Assembly: GCA_037953745.1 (NCBI GenBank)
Contig: JBAKBP010003137.1
Coordinates: 62,001 to 126,000, forward strand
DNA length: 64,000 nt
Direction: 5' to 3'
Source of the DNA: Lithodes maja
Lineage: Eukaryota > Arthropoda > Malacostraca > Decapoda > Lithodidae
The first letter of the stretch is position 1. Each line of letters starts with the position of its first letter. A program made the position numbers and the translations under genes. The notes below the pieces were generated by a model, which was not told where the DNA came from, did no database searches, and saw nothing but the letters and a program-made list of their open reading frames with translations. Of this stretch, positions 43,201-53,221 are shown in pieces.

Positions 43201-43800
43201 TAAAACTATAACATTTTCATTTTCATCAAACCCTTGCAGACAATCTCTCAAATCCTCCCAGAAACCCTCTACCTCGTCTAACTCTCTTTCACTTCCTGGT
43301 CCATACGCACTTACAAAAACCCACCTTTCACCCTTAAACCGCATTCTCACCCACATTAGCCTTGATGACACCTCTTTCCACTCTTTTATAAACTCTCTCA
43401 ACTCCTCCTTCACAATAATAGCCACTCCTTCTTTCCCCCTGACTCCCTCATCTACTCCAGACTTTCTACCGATCACGTTTCCAAAATCCACTTCTCCCTC
43501 TCCTTTCATCTTTGTTTCATTCAGTGCAAGGACATCATACATCCTTCTTTCAAATAACCTTCCAATATCCTCTCGCTTCTCACTCGCACCACATCCACGC
43601 ACATTCAAAGCTCCTACTCTCAGGGTCTGGGACCACGAACGCGTTCCCTCGCCCCTATCTCTGTCTCGTTTTTTTGGTAGATTAATTTAAGGGGAGAAGG
43701 ATACCAGGCCCCCCGCCCCCGATCCCCTTTAGCCGACTTCTACGTCTCACCGGAGAAAAGCGGTGGTGGAAATTTCTCACCCCTCCACCACAGAGGAGGC
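40281..43800 (-). mobile_element. RTE-like LINE, near full length
   Basis: Minus strand: a 5' region (about 43673-43800), one long ORF, then a ~390-base 3' region ending in a TAGA-type repeat (40281-40296). The same type of tail ends the fragment at 7453-8502. I could not find a clear target duplication. Confidence 0.88.
40669..43608 (-). CDS. RTE-like LINE endonuclease/RT polyprotein, intact frame
   Basis: 979 residues, open throughout. An N-terminal AP-type endonuclease is shown by NVRGCG, LNETKMKG (about 29-36), AYGPG, GDLNARVG (137-144), DYVL and MSDHYLV (233-239). RT (about 490-770) has VPLYKGKGDRQECSSYRGIS, QCGFRRGRGCVDQ, MDLEKAYDRVD (D619), LRQGCVMSPWLFN and LLFADDTALVAD (725-728). 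The C-terminus has RDRLRNEEIRRR, SWYGHVERMGDERLTKR and RPPLRWRDCV. The protein would nick DNA and prime reverse transcription there. The frame starts at a TTG and is open upstream to a TAA near 43676 with no ATG, so the true start is unknown. All catalytic residues I can check are present. Confidence 0.92.
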   Translation of the reverse strand: MNVRGCGASEKREDIGRLFERRMYDVLALNETKMKGEGEVDFGNVIGRKSGVDEGVRGKEGVAIIVKEELREFIKEWKEVSSRLMWVRMRFKGERWVFVSAYGPGSERELDEVEGFWEDLRDCLQGFDENENVIVLGDLNARVGNEPVEGVIGSFGVDGVNESGERLKNVCEECRLSVGNTFFKKRRIHKYTWHRLVRGETVERALMDYVLVTRERLCRLLDVNVMRGEAEGMSDHYLVEGKLRVKSYRRIRDKREVREVIKVSELEKSEKEREYKERLNEKWMEVREMEEREVEIEWQQFKEGVKASAEVVCGKRKVGGRGIRKGSEWWNDTVRKAVEEKRQCFERVLQDGSVEVWERYKEKRREAKRKIREAKKDANERWGQRLSENFEERKKMFWKEVNKVRKGGQKREESVKDENGELLVEPVEVRKRYAEYFESLLNTRDGREAVIEAEVDGDRLPRPPRWQGMNERIEENEVKEAVKQMRAGKAEGLDGIAVECIKKGGDVIIDWLVRLFNVCFAVSMVPIDWKSACIVPLYKGKGDRQECSSYRGISLLSVVGKLYGRVLIERIIKCTEVAIGEEQCGFRRGRGCVDQMFAVRQLCEKYLEKHKEIFWAFMDLEKAYDRVDREAMWKVLRIYEIGGNLLEAVKSFYEGSRACMRVGNGELSEWFEVKVGLRQGCVMSPWLFNMCMDGVVREVKRRTMGRGLGLVGKNGRDWELNQLLFADDTALVADSDEKLQQVVKEFGVVCGRRKLKVNVNKSKVMVCNRGEHRVNLDVRLDGEILEQVECFKYLGGTISRSGGMEVEVKQRVCEGRKVFGAMGSMWKTRNLGVKVKSALYQGIVVPTVMYGAETWALKKKEKRGLDVMEMSCLRSMCGVTRRDRLRNEEIRRRVGQQEHLSARVDRRVLSWYGHVERMGDERLTKRICESDTRGDRRSGRPPLRWRDCVRKALDDRGMTIDQAGEVVVDKSEWRMLVNS

Positions 43801-44821
43801 TACCTGCACCAGAAAGTGGCGGGCGTTGGGGTCGCCGCATCCCTACGCCATTTGAAAAAAATAGAGATGCAGAAGGAGAAAAAGACAGAAGGGGCTATGG
43901 GAAGTAGAGGACACCAACCCTCACTCTGACAAAGGGTCAGCCCACCACCATGAATATTCATGAAGGCTGCACCTTTAATGGTAGAAGACTGAGGATTATG
44001 AGCATCCTCAACCTTCAGGAACTCTACCATTAAAACGCAACCTTAAGTCCTGCTACGAGATTTTCGGCATCCCGAGCTAGTCTCTAGTAAGATTTAAGCT
44101 TCTCACCTAGTAGAGGATACTACGGCCACAGCCGGCATATCCCATTAGTTGAGGAATTACTGACCCTATTGAGGGACCTTTTCTAATTTGTGGCATCCCA
44201 CGGTTAGCATCGATAAAGTCCCACCCAGAAGAGATTTTTGGCATCCCAAGGTCTCTTGTGTGGTTCAGGGCTCTGCGAGACACCTTAGCAGGCACTCTGC
44301 ATATAGAAGTCCTTGGTGTATTTGTCTGTAGCATCTTATTAGACTTTTGCAACAAAAAGGTTTCAACACCGCCCTTGAACCCTTATAAAGGTCAGAGGTA
44401 GTCAAGTTAGTCAAGACTGGCCACAGCCATATTGTCTTCTCGCGTTAACCCGATATAGTGCTAATCTGTCAAAACTGAGGCACTGTATTAAAGACCCTAC
44501 ACCAAGAGTACCTGAACAGAACTTCACCAACGACTAATATAAAGGTCAGGATAGTCGCGTATCCCTACGCTATATGCTGTACAGTATATACTCACGTTAG
44601 TCCGATGAGGTGCCCAAATGCTTAAACTCTATTTATGGAGCCTCATTTAAGATCCCAAGCCCATTAGTCCATCTGTAACCTACTACTTCACACGACAGGC
44701 CCACGGAGACTCAGAAGACTACAAATTGCTATAAAACCAACTTTACTATTCCCAGTGCCCTTGTTGGAATAGTTATAGAAAAACCTGAATGAAGTTAATG
44801 CCAGTGACGAGGCCTAAGAAG
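43801..44821. other. Anonymous DNA after the LINE 5' end
   Basis: No gene recognised. Short phrases such as GGCATCCC recur (about 44070, 44193, 44241), and a short inverted pair GGTAGA..TCTACC lies near 43980 and 44024. Confidence 0.35.
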
Positions 44822-45104
44822 TTTAGAGTCCCTAAATATCAACTCTAAATATCTACACCAGTGCACCCAGTGTCCAGTAATAAAGTTAAAAATATGTACA
44901 AGTGATAATATAGTTAGAGTCCACAAATATCGACTCTGTTCAAATTCATATAAGTGTTACATAGTTAGAGTCCACAAATATTGACTCTGTTAACATACGT
45001 ACAAGTGATAATAACGTTAGAGTCCACAAATATCGACTCTGTTAAATAGATACACCAGTGCGCAAGGTGATAGTACTAAATTAGAGTATAGTATATCGAC
45101 TCTA
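44822..45104. repeat. Array of AGAGTC-N-GACTCT hairpins
   Basis: Five copies of a ~25-base phrase, TTAGAGTCCACAAATATCGA then CTCT, at about 44822, 44913, 44963, 45014 and 45080. Each can fold through AGAGTC with GACTCT (the first and last are imperfect). Spacing is about 91, 50, 51 and 66 bases, with GTACAAGTGATAATA in some spacers. Confidence 0.8.
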
Positions 45105-46329
45105 GAATAACCTCGTCAACTACAGTAAATAGCAATATCATATCTGAATATCAATCCACTACTTAACATTTTTTGTTTACTCTTCAGCAGATTCATAACT
45201 CTCCAATTACTCTGATTGAAGATAAGTGGATAGTGAAACTTATTAATATACCTGAGCTCCATCTAGATCCTCGATCGTGCTAGAAGATATTAGTATCCTG
45301 TTGTATAAATTTATCTATCTACTGTATGTTCTCAGTTTCTTCTCACATACAGTATATGCACGTAGAGCTTAAGGTAAATAAACTGTTCTTAAATTGTATT
45401 TCGGTATTATATGTATCCTCTACTTGTTTCTTTGCATGTATTGTATGAACTCTGAAGTCCCAGTCTTGAAAGAACTCACCTAAACCAATAAGTTAAACCT
45501 AAATAAAATCACGGCATAACAATTCACATGCCATTTAAAATGCGACGAGAGAAGGGAGATATGTGGAGGAAACAAAGAAAGGCAAAGGAGGACAGGAAGA
45601 AAACGAGATGGGCCACAATACAACAGGAACATGAGTTCCTCATTACCCCAGGCCCCTTTATCACTCGGGTGGCCAAACAAGACGAAACAGGGGAACCACA
45701 TAAGACCAGACAGACAAGAGTGGCCACAGTACAACAGCCCCAGACGCTGCTAACATGGGGTCAGCCAGAACAGAAGGCACCAGGTCATTGAAGGGCTTCA
45801 TACCTCGCCCTTAATGAGGTCCAGTACTTGGCCGCCCTTTTTCCATGCAAAATGACTCCTAATGAGTATGACAACTCAACCAAGGCTGTGACCATTCCAG
45901 CTAATATCACTGGAAATAAGGTTGGGGTGGTGAGCAGATAGTTCTGCATTAAATGCACCATAAAGAGGTCCGTGTATCGGCCAGACTGTTCTCCCTACCT
46001 CCGGCATCGGCCAGTATCGGTGTGGTCCCACAATCAGGTCTACTAGTTCCAAGTCGATTGAGAACCAGGAGCCTATTCTGAACGGGAAATTTTCCTGGGA
46101 ATTGTGTTAATCACGTTGACTATTATACCATTGATATGTTGAAGACATTGGCCGACATAACCTTTGTATATGGAATACAATTTATTGGAGTACTCCTCCG
46201 CATCGGCTGGAAAGAGGAAAAGATAGTTTCAGTTGTTTATACAGGGGCGGATTTATAGCTACTGGGCTGTCTTTTATTTATTTTGTTGTTTCTTTCTATG
46301 GATATGAAGGAGACAAAAGGCAAGTTGCC
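45105..46329. other. Anonymous DNA
   Basis: Small ORFs only (for example 45528-45791, 87 residues, Lys/Arg-rich) with no recognised motif. Nothing else supported. Confidence 0.35.
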
Positions 46330-46815
46330 TGTAACGAGTGTCTCCCCCAGAGCTAAATTCAAGGGAAGTTGTGGTCAAAATGCCTGGACACACACAGTTT
46401 AAAGCAGTTTAAGTCATAGGATTAATGAAAGATTGGTTGAAGGAGAGAGTTCCAGAGTTCACTTTTTGAGTAGAAGAAAGACTGAGAAAATTTGCCAATT
46501 CTTGGCAAAATTCTTTAAACTCAACTCTTTTGAGAAGTGCGGTATGGTTGGAACCTCACACACATGTGAACAATACTCGATATATGGGTGTACTTGGCCC
46601 CTACAGAGCAAGAAGCTGTGTGAGAGTGAAGAACCCACGGAGACGGTTGAGCACACCCAACTTCTGGGAAGCTGTTTAGCAAGAGTGTTATTATGATCTT
46701 TCCAAGAACGATTGGATGAAAAAGATACACCAAGAATATTGAGAGAAGATGAAGGGTTGATTTGTGTATTGTTGAAGAATAATTGACAGTCTTGTGGAAG
46801 ATTGCGACACCTAGT
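46330..46815 (-). pseudogene. Jockey-superfamily LINE relic, C-terminal part
   Basis: On the minus strand, pieces in more than one frame resemble the region after the RT core: SLNILGVSFSSNRSWKDH, LAKQLPRSW, and HPYIEYCSHVC, which corresponds to the usual RPxxEYCSHVW. Stops and shifts are present. The relic abuts the TAA-repeat end of a SINE. Confidence 0.6.
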
Positions 46816-46817
46816 TA

Positions 46818-47065
46818 TAATAATAATAATAATAATAATAGTTCTTAAAGCTAGCGCATGCTAAGCTAGCTAAGGATAGCTCAATAAGGCCGATTAGGCG
46901 TATTTCCATTGGGGTCCTGTACTACTATCCCATCCCTTTGCTCATGAGGGATGGTAACGACTCAGTGCTTGTGAAAAATCTTTAATGCGCCGAGCGTGGG
47001 CGCGAACCCGGGCCTTCTGGGTGGCAGTCCGAGACGCTAGTCACTACACCAAGCGCCACCCAAGA
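46818..47065 (-). mobile_element. tRNA-derived SINE with an ATT tail
   Basis: On the minus strand the head carries box A-like TGGTGTAGTGACTAGC and box B-like GGGTTCGCGCCC (about 46998-47058), and the 3' end is an ATT repeat (46818-46838). A ~46-base segment near the tail (46871-46917; CCGATTAGGCGTATTTCC) also occurs in the 3' untranslated part of the LINE at 48651-50770. Confidence 0.85.
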
Positions 47066-47193
47066 GTGGCGCGCCATTGGTAGTTCATACCCTCCCGCCA
47101 AGCGAGGATATTTTGGTTCATTCCCGCCTAAAATCGTAATTTTACCATAAATATCGTTATTGCTTATTCGTATGCGCCTATTTTAAGTTTAAT

Positions 47194-48183
47194 ATGAAGA
47201 TATTAACATGTAACAGCAATAAAACAAGTGGGAATAGTTTTTTGGGGGTGAAAAAGACGAATTATTGCCGACCCTCCAGTCATGAGGTGAGAGGCGAACG
47301 AGACATATATCTTCCCTCTTCGAGGCCTGAAGGCAGACTGATGTCTCTTTCATGCTTTCTTTCTCTTCCCACACTCTCTAAAAGCAATTCAAGCCTATTC
47401 CCACTGTCACTAAATCGGGCCGCCTATCCAAGCCCCAAACCCGTTTCATCCCACCTTCATCACCCAAACGTTCAAAATCCCCTCCTTCACTTAACTATAC
47501 CATTCTTCAACCCTCCACTCATCACATATAAAAATTCACAATCAAATACCAAAGGTGCCCAAACAAACACAAATGTACTGCTTTTGTGCACCAACTCTCA
47601 TCGTTTGGGCCTCATTGGTACTTTAACGTCCGCACCACTCATTAACCTCAACGCGGTCAGGTCACCAATTGACATTCTTCACTCGATCTTTCCACTGTCA
47701 GTACCTTCCGTTCCCATCACCATGTCTTCTACCACCACCTTTGTCAAAAACGTGTTTTGGTATAACCAAAATGGATACATCACTCGTTTCCGTTTCACGG
47801 ATCAATTACACCGGGCATTGCATTCATCCACCACGCAAACCTTCTTAACCGTCCGTCTCAACTCCGACGTCCGCTCAATGAAATGGTGGGACCTCTTCAA
47901 ACACGCCGACCCCGCCTGGACGACGCCTACTTACATTCAATACGACCTCCAGCCACAGGTCCGTGTTTTTTTCCCCGATGAGGGAAGTGAAATACGAGAA
48001 ATACGAGAATGGGAAGATGATAGACGAAGGAGTAGTAAGAAGGACTTAAGAAACAGCATGAAAGAAGGAAAGACAGAAGAGAAAACGGAAAGTATGCGAG
48101 AGACAAAAGATCATAGAGAAACAAGAGAAACCGAAGACCAGATCGAAGTCCTGAAGTCAGAGAGAAGAAAAGAACAAGAATAG
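47194..48183 (+). CDS. Unidentified ORF, 329 residues
   Basis: ATG at 47194. I do not recognise the family. Residues 1-175 are Ser/Pro-rich without clear structure. From an internal ATG at about 47722 (context CACCATGTCT) the text looks more protein-like: FVKNVFWYNQNGYITRFRF, TFLTVRLNSDVRSMKWWDLF, YIQYDLQPQVRVFFPDEGS. The tail is highly charged (Arg, Lys, Glu, Asp), perhaps helical. After the TAG at 48181-48183 the same frame stays open to 48398 (SRLASFRVPAEFESEIPNP), and another frame continues SDKYPAHHALLASKQLTLDN. It could be a decayed host or viral gene or a LINE ORF1. Confidence 0.4.
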   Translation: MKILTCNSNKTSGNSFLGVKKTNYCRPSSHEVRGERDIYLPSSRPEGRLMSLSCFLSLPTLSKSNSSLFPLSLNRAAYPSPKPVSSHLHHPNVQNPLLHLTIPFFNPPLITYKNSQSNTKGAQTNTNVLLLCTNSHRLGLIGTLTSAPLINLNAVRSPIDILHSIFPLSVPSVPITMSSTTTFVKNVFWYNQNGYITRFRFTDQLHRALHSSTTQTFLTVRLNSDVRSMKWWDLFKHADPAWTTPTYIQYDLQPQVRVFFPDEGSEIREIREWEDDRRRSSKKDLRNSMKEGKTEEKTESMRETKDHRETRETEDQIEVLKSERRKEQE

Positions 48184-48540
48184 AAAAGGGAACAAGTTAA
48201 AAGGAGAGACAATAAACACAACAAAGCCGAGAAGAAACATAAAAGCTCTGAAGAAAGAAGAAGAAGAAGTGAGTCCCGTTTAGCCTCATTCCGGGTGCCC
48301 GCCGAGTTTGAAAGCGAGATTCCAAACCCCTCTCACTCTCAGCGCAACTACCCGGGTTGTGCTCGTGCGGTCGAGGTCGACCTCACGCTTTTCAGATAAG
48401 TACCCTGCCCACCATGCCCTTCTTGCCTCCAAACAATTAACACTCGACAACGATGACGAAGGTGTGACTATGTTACCAAAATCAGAGGAAGGCAGATAGC
48501 CCGCAGCTGCCGGGAATTAATTCACAGCCCTGGGTATTAA

Positions 48541-48655
48541 CCTACTGCCAGTACACTGGTCCGTGCAGTTTGTTAGTTCTCAGACCTGGGTGTTAACCTG
48601 CTGCCAGTCCACTGGTCCACGCAGTTGGTTAGTTTCCTGATTTGGGTAATAATAA
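48541..48655. repeat. Two ~56-bp repeats with CCAGTACACTGG
   Basis: Two units (ACCTGGGTNTTAACCTNCTG then CCAGT.CACTGGTCC) side by side, each with a small palindrome CCAGT..ACTGG. Related phrases lie on the other side of the LINE at about 50803, 50856 and 51195, so the LINE appears to have landed within a dispersed array. Confidence 0.7.
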
Positions 48656-50770
48656 TAATAATAATAATAATATTAATAATATTTATTCAGTTAGCATTTT
48701 ACAATGTTGGTACCACATAATATGTTACATAAATGACATGTACCAGCCTTGCATAATTCCAACTAAGGATAGCCCAATAAGGCCGTTAGGCGTATTTCCA
48801 TTGGGGTCCTTGTGGGATTAGGTTAGCTGGGGAAAAAGGGGAGGATAAAAGAATTAGATACTTTAGAGAAAGTATTTCTAGGGGGTTATTTTAAGATACC
48901 TTTCATCCTATAGTAAATATCAGTAATCCGTAATCAGTAATCATTTCAGTCTGTTTTGCCTATCTCTTATGTCGTATTTAGTAGTAGACATAAGCTTGGT
49001 GCTCCCTTCTCGCAGCTGTCCGGTTCAGGTGTTCCTTCAGACGTAGTCTGAAGGAATACAGTGTTCTCTTTTCACGGACTGACTGGAGTAGGTCATTCCA
49101 GTCTTTGATGGCAGTGAAGAAGAATGTTTGCTTACCCTGTCCTTGGATTCTCGGGACCATAAAATTAAACATCCTGTTTCTTGTATTATGTCCACTCCTC
49201 TCATTTGCTTTAACAAAATTACTCTTTAGATACTCTGGAGCTTTGTCATAGAATATCTTGAAGGCATTAGTGAGCCTGATTTGTTTGGCCGTCAGAGACA
49301 TTGAGCATACCTAGTGACTGAAGTTGTTCCTGGCCAACATGTGATCTGGGTCCTAGGTTCAGCATGAACCTAACCATTTTATTTTGAGTAACCTGAAGTT
49401 TGTGCTGTGCTGATTTAGATGATGCAGAGTACCAGGATGACACAGAATAGTCAAAATGACATTGAACAAGCGCTTGGCAAAGGGTCTTTTTGGTCGCCGC
49501 TGGCAAGCATCCCACCTGTCTATACAGGTATTTTATCCGTGCTCTACACTTACTTAGGATAGATTCCAAAATTGTTTCACCTGACAAAGTCGAGTCCAGT
49601 TTTAGTCCGAGATATTTACCTTGTGACACTGTTGTTATACGAATATCATTACAGTTGACCGAGAAACCCACAATGTCTTTCAGTTTGCGTTTTGTTCCAC
49701 ATAAGATGGCTTCCGTCTTGCCCAGGTGAAGAGATAGTCTATTGTCCACTAGCCAATCACTACACGATTCTAGTTCTTTGGAACGTGAAGCGGCAATACT
49801 TATTGGGTCTTTTCCTGAAACCAGAAGCACGCTGTCGTCAGCATACAGTAATAATTTGCACGGACGCTCAGTTCCATGTCGTTTACATAACAGAGAAAGA
49901 GTAAGGGACCAAGGATGCTTCCCTGCGGGACCCCACAGTTAATTGGCATAGGATCAGATATATTATCATTAATTTTGACTCTTTGTGTTCTACCACTAAG
50001 ATAAGATTTAAACCAGTTCACTGACCCAATGCCCATTGCTTGTAGTTTATTACAGAGGCTATCATGGTCTACTGTATCAAATGCTTTTTGTAGATCAAGA
50101 AGAACCATACCGGTGTAGTTACCTTTAGAAATTTCTTTACGAATGTGATCTGTTAAGTGGATGAGACAGGAGTCTGTCGAGTACATGCATCTGAAACCTG
50201 ATTGAAACTTATAGAATAGATCATTTTCTTTGAGGTAGTGTTCAATTTGGGTGTATACAGCTCTTTCAAGGATTTTAGATACAATACATAATATGCTAAC
50301 TGGTCTGTAGTTGCCAACATCTAGTTTATTTCCTTTCTTGAATAGAGGGGTTACAATGGCTTCCTTCAGTTCAGCAGGTACAGTGTTGGTGTTAATTGAC
50401 AGGTTGATGATGTGGGTTAGGGGACCTGCTATACCAATGGCTCCATCTCACAGAAATTTGGCAGGAATTTTGTCTGGTCCTGTGCTTTTATGTACATTTA
50501 GGTTAGAGAGCTCGTCAAATGTGTATTTTAGTGTAACATTTTGCAATCCAAATGTGTTCGGGTGTATGCCTTTATCCCTGTAGAAATTTTGAAAGGTGGC
50601 CGTTGTTGTCGTGTATTTATTGAGAGGTTGCGGTAGGTTCTGTGCAAGTGTGTTTGCTATGGAGGTGAAGAAGGAGTTGAAGTAGGTTGAAATGTGTGGT
50701 TTATCGTGGCAAACCTGATCATTAATGTTGAGAGCAATATTAGTGTTAGACGAATCCCTTGCCTAATTGT
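48651..50770 (-). mobile_element. CR1/L2-like LINE, 5'-truncated
   Basis: Minus strand, from the linker before RT to an ATT repeat (48651-48685). The 3' untranslated part (about 48686-48975) contains the segment shared with the SINE at 46818-47065 (48768-48813). Confidence 0.87.
48978..50760 (-). pseudogene. CR1/L2-like LINE RT, frameshifted
   Basis: RT motifs in order: TGPDKIPAKFL then a stop, AIVTPLFKKGNKLDVGNYRP, FQSGFRCMYSTDSC, LLDLQKAFDTVDHDSL, NCGVPQGSILGPLLFLCYVN. A shift near 49870 moves to CKLLLYADDSVLLVSGKD, which keeps the YADD box. The C-terminal part has LGLKLDSTLSGE, QALVQCHFDYSVSSWYS, a further shift near 49290, and NRMFNFMVPRIQGQGKQTFF with WNDLLQSVRE. No endonuclease is present. 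At least two shifts and one stop make it inactive. Confidence 0.87.
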
Positions 50771-50794
50771 TGCTGTAGCCTGTTGTTTTTAAGT

Positions 50795-51210
50795 GCTTGT
50801 TGCCAGTACACTGGTCCATGCCACACCTAGACTCGAACAGGGAATTGCTAGGCTGCCAGTACACTTATTCGTGCCACCTAGCAAGTTCTCTGGCTCTCCT
50901 GACCTATTTCTGGATAGCAAGGAGTCCAGGTAATACCTAACCTGTGTTAGAGATTACCAACCCTCTCTGTTATACAGGCATTCCTGCTATAACAAGGAGC
51001 TGCACACTGGTTATGTAAGTCAAGTGGTGGGAACGAGACCCATCATTTGGATGTAACAATTAGGTGAGCTTGGTTCAACCTGTGGAACTGGTACCTGAAG
51101 GGCGTCAACACCCTTTACCAGGCGCAGACCACAAACTGTTCTACCTTTGCGGGTAGTTCCGGGTTTGGAACCTGGAGCGGTATTAAGGAAGGCTGCCTGT
51201 ACACTGGTCA
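50795..51210. repeat. Further CCAGTACACTGG-type phrases
   Basis: TTGCCAGTACACTGGTCCAT at about 50800, CTGCCAGTACACTTATTCGT at about 50855 and CTGCCTGTACACTGGTCAGT at about 51194 resemble the units at 48541-48655. Spacing here is irregular. Confidence 0.6.
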
Positions 51211-52864
51211 GTGCATTTTTCCTTAAGATTGCTCCATCATAAAACTTTTGAGAATTTAAGCTCAGAATAGTGTGTCGAGACCGCCGGAAGACATCAATGG
51301 AGGACCACTACTGAACCTGCCGTTGAGCCACTGCAGGGATGAGCCAGATGCAGACCAGTAGATGTTGGGCCACGATTTCAAAAACGAAGAATTTGGTAGT
51401 TGAAGGCTGTACAACAGACCTCCGTCTCATTTGTCAGACCTCTATAGATGAGGATACAATACACACATTCTGTCGTTGTGTAAGTGAAATATTTATAGAT
51501 AAACTCATTAGAGATTGTCTATGGTAATATTTTTATCTTCGCAGCCATACACACCCACTGAACCGACACGTAAACTCAACCTCAGTGACACTTTTCTTTT
51601 GCTGTGCAAACTATGATAAAAGTGCTGTCCAAGTGATCGATTGTATTAGGCCTACTTATAAACTCATGCTAATTACGTTCTGGAAGTGCTTTTGTGATCT
51701 ATTGCGTTTTGTGTGTCAAGACTCCCAAATTGCGTTTTTATAACTGATACATGTCCTATGATGAACTCTAAGAATTGAGAGACCTAACAGTATATATGTT
51801 GTCTATTATGTTAATGTTATTTAGTGCTTAAAGAGCCAAAACCCAGTGGATTGCTACTTTGTATCCTGAACAACTTTCAATTATCGTACGTAACCATCAC
51901 AGATCGCTCTCTATTATTATATATATATTTGTTTTCCTCCAACATTTTTCACTACCTAATTAGGCCAGCAGCCTCTCCCTCTCGCTTTCACTCTCTCTCT
52001 CCCCCGCCCCCGCTCTCTCTCTCTCTCAGCATTTTGTACAATTTGAATAATTTGCCATAATTGCTGTCCTGGATTCGGTTACTCACTCAGATCCTGGCTC
52101 TCGCTCTCTGTCTCTCTCCCTATCTTAATGTTGACGGCATTATAAATATCCCAAGCATTTATTTATACTCAAGCATTAACCCATACTCTACCGTAGGATA
52201 CAGTAATAAAAGTCCCCTGTAGTCCCAAGCACTGTGGCCAAAATGGCAAGAAAGAACACCTTTCCACCTCAAGAGATGAGAGAAGACTGGCTCTCCTACC
52301 CTTCAGTGGGTTTAATATAAGCTGAGAAGTGTTGCCAAAACGAGAGCAGTGCTTAACAGGTGGTGGTACCAGACACAGCCTTGTACAGGCAGTTACAAGG
52401 AAAGTACATTACTGATGGCTATAGCCGTCGCTGGGACTGTGGAGTGACTTATCTACTTATGGCTATAGCCGTCGCTGGAACTGGAGGGGTTAAGGTGGAG
52501 TCACCAATTTAATCATAGGATACAATTGGCGTGTTTCCCTTTAATTAGTAGGATCTTTTACTTGTACCGGTGCCCAATGCCGAGGATTTATACATGTAAC
52601 CACTTAGCTTTGGGAGAAGCAGGCCAATTGCGTGTATGAGGCTATGAGCCCACCAGCAAGTTGGATTAAGATATGGGAATTTTAAGCATACAATAAATTT
52701 TACATTAATAACAACAGCAATAATCTTGATATATGCCAGGAGAGATTTCCCGGGGTCTCTGAAACAAGGGAGACATGGCAGAGGTGGAAGCTCCACTGGA
52801 AAACCAGGCAGATCAGGAGGTCGGCTAGGTAGGTGCAGAGGAACGGATAATCTTGGAGGATTAT
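51211..52864. other. Anonymous DNA, possible piggyBac MITE end
   Basis: No gene recognised; a CT microsatellite (about 51980-52026). GGCTATAGCCGTCGCTGG occurs twice (about 52418 and 52461). GGAGGGGTTAA at about 52482-52492 looks like a piggyBac-type end, and TTAACCC at about 52177 could be its partner. This is weak. Confidence 0.3.
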
Positions 52865-52871
52865 GGTCCAC

Positions 52872-53220
52872 CAGATACCAAGTGTTTTGTCTGTGAAGAA
52901 ATCAGAGCGAGAAAGGTGTTGCAAATTGTTCCGGCTGTTCTAGACCCGTTCATTTAAGTTGTGTTAAGTTGACCAAGAAGACTTCAGGGGAACAACCGAA
53001 TTGGAAATGTCAGTTATGCCCAGGGCCCACTGCAGGGCCAACCAGGGTAACGCCGGACGCCGACTTGACCCAACTTGTGACCAAATGGCAAGCGCGGATC
53101 CGGGTCCTTGCCCAGGTACCGAAATGAGCCAGACTCCAAGTGGCGGAGGCCCTTACAACCCTCATAAAGAAGACCCTAGAGCACAAGACACCCTTCGCAT
53201 GGGCACGGCTCCTTGGTTTC
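52872..53220 (+). pseudogene. LINE N-terminal fragment with PHD-like finger
   Basis: Cysteine/histidine spacing resembles a PHD finger: KCFVCEE, then after a one-base shift CSGCSRPVHLSC, then WKCQLCPGP. It continues LTQLVTKWQARIRVLAQVPK, a stop, then ARLQVAEALTTLIKK and PFAWARLLGFSYGAL. The last phrase is where the LINE at 62078 resumes (LLGFSYGATQ), so this is probably the 5' part of that LINE family. An inverted copy lies at 61715-62075. Confidence 0.6.
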
Positions 53221-53221
53221 T

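Noticed and set aside
44822..45104. A CRISPR array
   Set aside because: Eukaryotic context, uneven spacing, repeat units diverge and spacers are themselves partly repeated.
45528..45791. An 87-residue Lys/Arg-rich ORF
   Set aside because: No motif, no context, and composition-driven; not supported as a gene.
46998..47060. A tRNA gene on the minus strand
   Set aside because: tRNA-like boxes belong to a SINE head; the sequence continues to an ATT tail.
51339..51527. A 62-residue ORF
   Set aside because: Short, no recognised features, in anonymous DNA.
52177..52492. A complete piggyBac-type MITE
   Set aside because: Only one convincing end (GGAGGGGTTAA); the left end and an empty site are missing.
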